NCBI RefSeq assembly: GCF_014195505.1
Contig: NZ_JACIBV010000001.1
Coordinates: forward strand, 248,001-312,000
Source of the DNA: Nonomuraea dietziae
GTDB lineage: Bacteria > Actinomycetota > Actinomycetes > Streptosporangiales > Streptosporangiaceae
Length of the DNA: 64,000 bases
Direction of reading: 5' to 3'
A program made the position numbers and the translations under genes. Below the pieces are notes generated by a model that saw only the letters and a program-made list of their open reading frames with translations, had not been told where the DNA came from and did not search any database. Each line of letters opens with the position of its first letter. Position 1 is the first letter of the stretch. Shown here piece by piece: positions 59,076-64,000 of the stretch.

Positions 59076-59239
59076 TAGCCAAGCGCCGCTCACTCTTCCT
59101 GAGAGGGCGATCGCGAGTCGTTTCACGATTCGGTGAGGTAGGCCAGGATGCGCTGGGCGGGGTGGCGGTCCGGCTGGTAGGGGGAGCGGTCGTAGCGGCC
59201 CGGAACTCCTACAGCTCCGGCCGGCCGCCATGCGGTTGA

Positions 59240-60043
59240 TCAGTGGGTACGGCGGCGGGGTGCCAGGACCTCGGTGACCTTGGCGATGGCTTCGGCGCCG
59301 GGTTTGACGTAGCGCATGGCGGTGCGGGGGTTCTTGTGCCGGGTCTTGCCCATGATGAGCTGCAGCGGTACTTCGGCTTCGCCGAGGTGGGTGGCGGCGC
59401 TGTGGCGCAGCTGGTGCAGGTCGAGTCCGGCGTACTTGTCCAGCAGGACACGGGCGCGGTCGTAGCCGAGGCGGACGCGGCCGGTGTGCGGGCAGATGTC
59501 GGCGGCCGCCGGCCGCCGGGCCGGGACCGGGCGGCGCTCGGACAGGAACAGCGGACCGTGCGTGCGCGTGCTGCCATCGGGCAGCCGGAGCAGGCGGGGC
59601 AGCAGGTGGGCGGTGCCGCTATCCCAGTACACCCATTCGATCGCGCCGCCCTTGGAGCGGACGGGGGCGCGACGGTGCTCCAGATCGAGGTCCTCGACGT
59701 TCAGCGCGAGGATCTCCGCGGCCCGGGCGGCCGTTTCATAGAGCATCCGCCACAGCGTCTTCTCGCGCAGCGGGATGTCGCGACGGGACAGCAGCCGGTA
59801 AATGGTGGTCTTGGCGACCGCGCGGGTCTCGTCGACTTTGAGCTGGCGGGCGACGAACGCCACTGCGTCGTCGTGCAGCTCGGCGCGGCCTCGGGGAAAG
59901 CGCCCGAACCGGCCGTAGAACTGCAGCAGCAGCGCGTACCCGAGCTGCGTGTCACGGTGTTTGACCGCGACCAGGTCCTGCTCGGCACCGACCAGCGTCC
60001 AGTGCTCGACCAGGTCCCCAAGATTTAACGAGGATCGATCCAC
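59240..60043 (-). CDS. chimera: Tn3-transposase N-terminal domain fused to a tyrosine recombinase
   Basis: 267 residues from GTG 60043. Residues ~5-73 (L-V-E-H-W-T-L-V-G-A-E-Q-D-L-V, G-R-F-P-R-G-R-A-E-L, V-A-F-V-A-R-Q-L-K-V) match DUF4158, the N-terminal DNA-binding domain of Tn3 transposases. From ~75 the chain is the catalytic domain of an XerC/D-like recombinase: first Arg in Y-E-T-A-A-R-A-A-E-I, Lys in R-S-K-G-G, H-Q-L-R-H-S, H in T-R-H-K-N, and nucleophile Tyr in M-R-Y-V-K. All active-site residues appear present. The usual core-binding domain is missing. Confidence 0.8.
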   Translation of the reverse strand: MDRSSLNLGDLVEHWTLVGAEQDLVAVKHRDTQLGYALLLQFYGRFGRFPRGRAELHDDAVAFVARQLKVDETRAVAKTTIYRLLSRRDIPLREKTLWRMLYETAARAAEILALNVEDLDLEHRRAPVRSKGGAIEWVYWDSGTAHLLPRLLRLPDGSTRTHGPLFLSERRPVPARRPAAADICPHTGRVRLGYDRARVLLDKYAGLDLHQLRHSAATHLGEAEVPLQLIMGKTRHKNPRTAMRYVKPGAEAIAKVTEVLAPRRRTH

Positions 60044-60555
60044 AGCCGCAGATCATTCCGTCGGCCACAACCCCGGCAACAGCCCTCAAACCAAGATCAT
60101 CTATTTGGCGGCCGGTGTCACGCTTCTTACCAACACCCCCCGTAGGGTCAGCACGACAGCCGAGCCGTCCCGGCGCACGGTGATGCGCAGCGGCCCTCCA
60201 CCCCCGGACCTGTCCCCCGAATCCCACGATCACCACCTCCCACCAGGCATTTCCCCTCCAACCAAGAAGAACGCTCCCCGCATGGCGCCACGCTGCCGCG
60301 TTACGGATTCGTCGCGCGCCCGCGAGCATCCCGACGGGCGACGAAGGCCCGCGCCCCGCCGCCGAACCGCCCACCGCACCATGAGATCGAACGGTGAGTT
60401 TCGGGAGTTTTGCGAGGCTCAGATCGAGCATTGTGTGGCCTGGCTCGAAGCCCAACTGTGTCGACAGGGCTGAGACGTTCGTTTGGAACACCGCACTTGT
60501 TTGGAATGGGCTGGTGGGGCAGTTGAGGATGACTGCTACCAATGGAAGGTACGCC
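60044..60555. other. about 510 bases without a recognisable gene
   Basis: Contains GC-rich frames on both strands with no domain-like sequence. The last ~80 bases include two GTTTGGAA copies (60480-60508) and GGAAGG just before ATG 60556, so the promoter of the stress-type gene likely lies there. Confidence 0.45.
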
Positions 60556-60951
60556 ATGTCACAGTCGACTGTCCCATCCAGCCCTCGCGCAGATAAGCCC
60601 TTCACCAAACCTCGTTTTACCAAGGCTTATTCTTTCGCGCTGGTCACGGGCGCTTTCTTCTTGTTTTCGTGGCTGGGGCAGTTCATCTTCCAGATGATCT
60701 CCTTCCGTAATGAACAGAGCGAACACGGCCAGGAGTTCGCCTGGGTCGAGTATCTGCCCCAGTTCTTGGCCTCCACGCTGGAGAATTGGCAGTCGGAGTT
60801 CTTGCAGCTGATCTGGCAGGCCGCCGGACTAGCGGCGTTGTACTACTGGGGTTCATCTCAGTCCAAGGAGAGCGACGAGCGCATGGAGGCCAAGCTGGAT
60901 GCGCTATTGAAAGACCGTGGCATTGATCCAGGCGATCTCAGCCACGACTGA
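60556..60951 (+). CDS. DUF6766-like small membrane protein
   Basis: 131 residues, ribosome site GGAAGG. Two or three membrane segments: F-A-L-V-T-G-A-F-F-L-F-S-W-L-G-Q-F near the N-terminus, then a polar stretch, then W-Q-A-A-G-L-A-A-L-Y-Y-W-G-S. The pattern matches DUF6766, small proteins found beside SigB-type stress genes. Function unknown. It is followed by an iron-permease-like gene on the same strand. Confidence 0.72.
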   Translation: MSQSTVPSSPRADKPFTKPRFTKAYSFALVTGAFFLFSWLGQFIFQMISFRNEQSEHGQEFAWVEYLPQFLASTLENWQSEFLQLIWQAAGLAALYYWGSSQSKESDERMEAKLDALLKDRGIDPGDLSHD

Positions 60952-61171
60952 GCCAAGCCCCGTCATACGCCGAACTGGCGGGCCGCTGCTCGTTGGGCGT
61001 GGCTCCTGCACAGATCACTCAGCGCCTGATCATTTCGTCGATTCAGGTACTGGTGCCGACGGAAATAAGGTCTTCGGCGTGGTCTCCTCCGCCGTACCGG
61101 TGCAGGTGAGCGAGCGTTTGCCGGCTGCCCCGGCGGATACCTTCCCTTACTTACTACGCAAGGGTGTTGTC

Positions 61172-61594
61172 ATGTCTGAGACCAAGCCTGACAAGTCGAA
61201 GCCGACCATGCCGTCGGAGGTGAGCTCGCGGCTGTCGTTGTTCGACCGGTTCGCCACCGCCGCGGCAGGCTTCGTCTCCCGCGGCTGGTTCTTCGCCATG
61301 TGCGTGCTGCTGGTGCTGGTGTGGGCGCCGTCGTTCTTCCTGATCGGCGATCTGGACACCTGGCAGTTGATCATCAACACGTTGACCACGATCGTGACGT
61401 TTCTGCTGGTCGCGCTGCTGCAAAACACCCAGACCCGGGCCGACGAAGCGGTGCAGCACAAGCTCAATGCCATCGCCGAGGGTCTGGCCCAGCTGATGAC
61501 CCAGATCGCCGAGGACCAAGACGACAAACCCCTGCGCGGCGACGTGAGGGAACTGCGCTCGGCTGTCGGGCTGGAGGACAAGGAGAGCGCCTGA
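61172..61594 (+). CDS. low-affinity iron permease-family membrane protein
   Basis: 140 residues. S-R-L-S-L-F-D-R-F-A-T-A-A-A near the N-terminus, then two hydrophobic helices and F-L-L-V-A-L-L-Q-N-T-Q-T-R-A-D-E-A-V-Q-H-K-L-N-A-I-A, the diagnostic block of the PF04120 family (fungal FET4-related; role of bacterial members uncertain). The C-terminus is a soluble acidic helix. Ends 40 bases before a strong hairpin. Confidence 0.85.
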   Translation: MSETKPDKSKPTMPSEVSSRLSLFDRFATAAAGFVSRGWFFAMCVLLVLVWAPSFFLIGDLDTWQLIINTLTTIVTFLLVALLQNTQTRADEAVQHKLNAIAEGLAQLMTQIAEDQDDKPLRGDVRELRSAVGLEDKESA

Positions 61595-61633
61595 CCTGCA
61601 GGCCACGCACCGGATACGCCCGCCTGTGCGTGA

Positions 61634-61686
61634 CACGCCGGCATGCCAGCACGCCGGCATGCCAGCACGCTGGCGTGCTGGCATGC
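61634..61686. terminator. tandem 16-bp repeat merging into a 14-bp-arm hairpin
   Basis: CACGCCGGCATGCCAG occurs twice head-to-tail (61634-61649, 61650-61665) and a partial third copy turns into a perfect inverted repeat with 14-base arms (61657-61670 and 61673-61686). It lies between the iron-permease-like gene and the convergent hemerythrin gene, a bidirectional terminator position. Confidence 0.75.
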
Positions 61687-61713
61687 TCGCGCCGTCAACG
61701 TCTCTCCTGCCGG

Positions 61714-62283
61714 TCAGTCTTTGCCGCGGCCGCTGAGCGCGTCGCGCATCCGGTCGATCAGCCCGGTGGCCGGTCCCATCATCTTGTTGGCCGGTGGTGT
61801 GTCGGGCGCGGCCGGATGCGGCCTGGTCGGGGCGACCTTCTTGATCGCCTCCACCTTGCGGCCCAGCTCGTCCAGTTGCTCCGGGCTGGCGGCGCTGCGC
61901 AGCCGCAGGAACAGATCTCCCTCTTCCTCCGCGATGTGATCGCGGATCTCGGCCATGAGTCGTGCCAGCAGCTCGGCGTGCCCGGGCTCGCCGGCGTCGG
62001 TCCGCTCCAGCTGCTTCATCGTCTCTTCGGCCTGGGCGTGCTCGGCCAGCTCACGATCGGCCAGCTTGTCGCCGTCGGGAAGAATGTCGCGGACGGCCGG
62101 ATACAGGTAGGCCTCTTCGGCGACCGAGTGGCGCACCAGCTCGATGATGACCTTCTCGGTGAGCTTCTGGCGCCGCTCGACGTCGGCCGTGCCGAGCTGC
62201 TCCAGCTCGGTGAACATCTCCTCCACCTCGCGGTGGTCGTGGGTGAGGACGTCGATGACGTCGTTGCCGGTGGGTGTGCTCAT
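61714..62283 (-). CDS. hemerythrin HHE-domain protein
   Basis: 189 residues from ATG 62283. HHE motifs: V-L-T-H-D-H-R-E-V-E-E-M, L-V-R-H-S-V-A-E-E-A-Y-L-Y-P, H-A-Q-A-E-E-T-M, and I-R-D-H-I-A-E-E-E-G-D-L-F, giving the His/Glu set for a di-iron O2/NO-binding site in a four-helix bundle. The last ~50 residues are a basic/proline tail. In actinomycetes such proteins typically belong to the oxidative or general stress response. Confidence 0.92.
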   Translation of the reverse strand: MSTPTGNDVIDVLTHDHREVEEMFTELEQLGTADVERRQKLTEKVIIELVRHSVAEEAYLYPAVRDILPDGDKLADRELAEHAQAEETMKQLERTDAGEPGHAELLARLMAEIRDHIAEEEGDLFLRLRSAASPEQLDELGRKVEAIKKVAPTRPHPAAPDTPPANKMMGPATGLIDRMRDALSGRGKD

Positions 62284-62544
62284 GCGCTGTGGTCCTGTTC
62301 CTTGGTGTGAAGACGGTTGCGGGTAGGGCGGCCGCTGCCCCTGACGGCACGACCGCAAACCGTCCCGATCCAAAGCCGACAGCGCCTGCCAGAAAGGCCA
62401 AGCCTGTTCGGCGGCACGACCGGGCGCCTGCCTGGATGTCTGGCTGCTCGACCTGGGCGGCGCACGGCCGTGGGATGCACCGCCGCCGCCCACCCCTGCG
62501 TCAGACGCGGGAAAGGGAGCCAGGCGGCGGCAGCCGATCAGTGG

Positions 62545-62868
62545 TCAGGCCGGCTGCGGTGCCGAGGCCGGCTCTCCTGACGCCACGGCGGGAATGTGCA
62601 CGATGCCGCCGCGCTCGTCGTATTGGTCGGCCTGCGGGTCGTCGAACCATATGCCGCCCTCGCGCAGGTAGCGAAAGGCGAGGCTGAGGCCCTGTGGCAC
62701 CTGCACCGTGACCGTGTGCCGGCCGTCCTGGCCCACGGTCATCGGGTGGGCGTGGGGGTCCCAGTCGTTGAAGTCCCCGACCACCGAGACGGGCCCGCTC
62801 ACCTCGCCGGGCAACGAGAAGGTGAGCGCCACCAAGCCCTGCTTGTCCGGTTCGCTGCGCGAAATCAT
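62545..62868 (-). CDS. CBM48 (isoamylase-N/AMPK glycogen-binding-like) single-domain protein
   Basis: 107 residues. Pattern V-S-V-V-G-D-F-N-D-W-D-P-H-A-H-P-M, then F-R-Y-L-R-E-G-G-I-W-F-D-D-P-Q-A, matches carbohydrate-binding module 48 standing alone. Such single-domain proteins occur near SigB-type genes in actinobacteria; whether it binds glycogen is untested. Ribosome site GGGGGAAG upstream. Confidence 0.85.
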   Translation of the reverse strand: MISRSEPDKQGLVALTFSLPGEVSGPVSVVGDFNDWDPHAHPMTVGQDGRHTVTVQVPQGLSLAFRYLREGGIWFDDPQADQYDERGGIVHIPAVASGEPASAPQPA

Positions 62869-63040
62869 GCTTCCCCCTGCATTAGTGACGGATGTCGCCG
62901 CTTTCTGTCGTCCTACCGGTCGATCCCACCTCCGGTCATTTCCGCCGCGCCGTCCATGACGGGCTCTTGACCACCGTGGCGGCGTCCCCTCAACCCCCCG
63001 CAGATGCCGATGCGGTCATCCGGCCCCCAGCCGCGCTCTT

Positions 63041-63829
63041 TCATCCGCCTACGGGTCCGCCTTCGGCCGCGAGTTCGGCCCGCAACCCGTCGAGAACCGC
63101 GCGCAGGATGCGCGATACGTGCATCTGGGAGATGCCGACCTCGTCGGCGATCTCGGCTTGGGTCAGATCGCCGTAGAAGCGCAGCAGCAGGATGTTCCTC
63201 TCCCGCGACGGCAGGGCGTCGATAAGAGGTTTGACGGCTTGGACGTCGATGAAGACATCGAGGCAATCATCCTGGTCGGCGATGAGGTCGCCGAGGCAGC
63301 CGTCCTCGTCGCTGACCAGGCGGGCATCCAAGGAGTACGTGCTGTAGGCGGCGGCCGCCTCGAGAGTGAGCAGCACTTGCTCGTGCGTCAGCTGCATGTG
63401 CGCTGCCAACTCGGCGATGGTGGGCGAGCGCTGCAAGGACTGAGCCAGATCGAAGACGAGCCGGTTGAGCTCCGAACGGCGTTCCTGGCAGACGTGCGGC
63501 ACCTTGACGGCCCAGGCATGGTCGCGAAAGTGCCGTTTGACCTCCCCGGCCATCGTGATGGCCGCATATCCCCGAAACTCGTGGCCGAGGCCGGCGTCGT
63601 AGCCGTTGATGGCCTTCATCAAGCCGAGGTAGGCGACTTGGAGAAGGTCCTCCACCGGCTCTCCGCGATTGCGGTAGCGACGGACGATGCTGTTAGCCAG
63701 CCAGCTGTGCATCTGCACCAGGCGTTCACGTATGCGCTCCCGATCAGGCCGTGAGGTCTCTGGTCGCGCCATGGCCGCCAACAGCTCTTCGGCGGTCATC
63801 GCGTCAAGCGTGATGTCCTGGACAGCCAT
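63041..63829 (-). CDS. SigB/SigF-type RNA polymerase sigma factor
   Basis: 262 residues. Sigma region 2 with N-S-I-V-R-R-Y, G-E-P-V-E-D-L-L-Q-V-A-Y-L-G-L-M-K-A, F-R-G-Y-A-A-I-T-M-A-G-E-V-K-R-H-F-R-D. Region 3 and region 4 with L-P-S-R-E-R-N-I-L-L-L-R-F-Y and T-Q-A-E-I-A-D-E-V-G-I-S-Q-M-H-V-S-R. Group 3 stress/sporulation sigma factor controlled in this family by RsbW-type anti-sigma proteins. No anti-sigma gene is adjacent. AAGGAAA precedes the start. Confidence 0.93.
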   Translation of the reverse strand: MAVQDITLDAMTAEELLAAMARPETSRPDRERIRERLVQMHSWLANSIVRRYRNRGEPVEDLLQVAYLGLMKAINGYDAGLGHEFRGYAAITMAGEVKRHFRDHAWAVKVPHVCQERRSELNRLVFDLAQSLQRSPTIAELAAHMQLTHEQVLLTLEAAAAYSTYSLDARLVSDEDGCLGDLIADQDDCLDVFIDVQAVKPLIDALPSRERNILLLRFYGDLTQAEIADEVGISQMHVSRILRAVLDGLRAELAAEGGPVGG

Positions 63830-64000
63830 CCCCGTTTCCTTGCTGTGAGACGGTCGCTGTTGAGGACAGCTAAGCCGTCGGCACGCCTATTCGGTCAGGG
63901 GCGAAGCCTGCTGCGGATCTTGCTGTCGCCTTCCCCTCGTGAAGGGACATATTCCCCCTCTGGCGTCGGCCTCTCCTTAGAGATCCCCCAGTACTCCTGA
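63830..64000. other. upstream region of the sigma-factor gene, window end
   Basis: No gene is visible. The stretch presumably holds the promoter of the sigma-factor gene reading leftward. Confidence 0.4.

Noticed and set aside
61634..61665. possible CRISPR-like repeat
   Set aside because: Only two adjacent 16-bp copies with no spacers and no cas genes; explained as part of a terminator hairpin.
1..64000. rRNA, tRNA genes and replication origin
   Set aside because: I looked for rRNA-like or tRNA-like stretches and dnaA-box clusters and saw none, but a covariance-model search would be needed to exclude tRNAs fully.

Overview
The window is high-GC actinomycete DNA. Codon third positions are mostly G or C, GTG starts are frequent, and TetR, LuxR, XRE, MarR and PadR regulators are abundant, as are P450s, DDN-type oxidoreductases and SigB-type sigma factors. 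Gene content fits a Streptosporangiales-like soil actinomycete; that placement is inference. I see no rRNA, tRNA or CRISPR array. Most of the window reads as accessory chromosome: short operons, many regulator/target pairs, and an unusual number of broken genes.

Layout. 0-5.8 kb: two overlapping paralogous membrane proteins, an XRE regulator divergent from an esterase, and a TetR regulator divergent from a membrane-protein/DDN-oxidoreductase operon with a promoter embedded in two 17-bp operators. 6-11 kb: an NmrA/SnoaL pair behind two palindromes, a phosphotransferase pair, the 3' end of a broken Tn3 transposase, and a STAS/MEDS-kinase partner-switch pair. 11-18 kb: multicopper-oxidase debris, then a large LuxR (LAL) regulator divergent from an MFS/carotenoid-oxygenase/SRPBCC operon. 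17.6-25.6 kb: oxidoreductase, LysR and hydrolase genes, a dead TetR behind intact operators, an HTH/MarR fusion, and a PadR-DUF1048-DrrAB-type ABC operon. 26-37 kb: two P450s, SMI1/KNR4, VOC, a membrane hydrolase, DoxX, a NarL-type two-component system, an alcohol dehydrogenase and several regulator fragments.

37-46 kb is the most pathway-like block: an unrecognised gene in two frames, half an EamA transporter, S-adenosylmethionine decarboxylase, a DhbA-like dehydrogenase, isochorismate synthase, an isochorismatase of PhzD/DhbB type, a small unknown protein and an MFS exporter. No adenylation, carrier or NRPS gene follows. It would make 2,3-dihydroxybenzoate or 3-hydroxyanthranilate, possibly combined with a decarboxy-SAM-derived group. 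It ends in a divergent pair: an HTH/TPR regulator and a 48-codon secreted peptide ending in -NHCC, which looks like a peptide-signalling switch and is too short to be found by length-filtered gene calling.

46-53 kb holds a compositionally foreign small gene and a two-gene operon encoding a 1024-residue coiled-coil protein and a complete peptidyl-arginine deiminase homologue with all four catalytic residues. 53-60 kb: serine hydrolase, HSL-type esterase divergent from TetR, small unknown genes, a lamin-tail remnant, and a recombinase that fuses a Tn3-transposase N-terminal domain to a tyrosine-recombinase domain. 60.5-63.8 kb is a stress-type cluster: DUF6766-like membrane protein, low-affinity iron permease-like protein, hemerythrin, CBM48 protein and a SigB/SigF sigma factor.

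All functional calls come from reading motifs. No database search or structure prediction was run.
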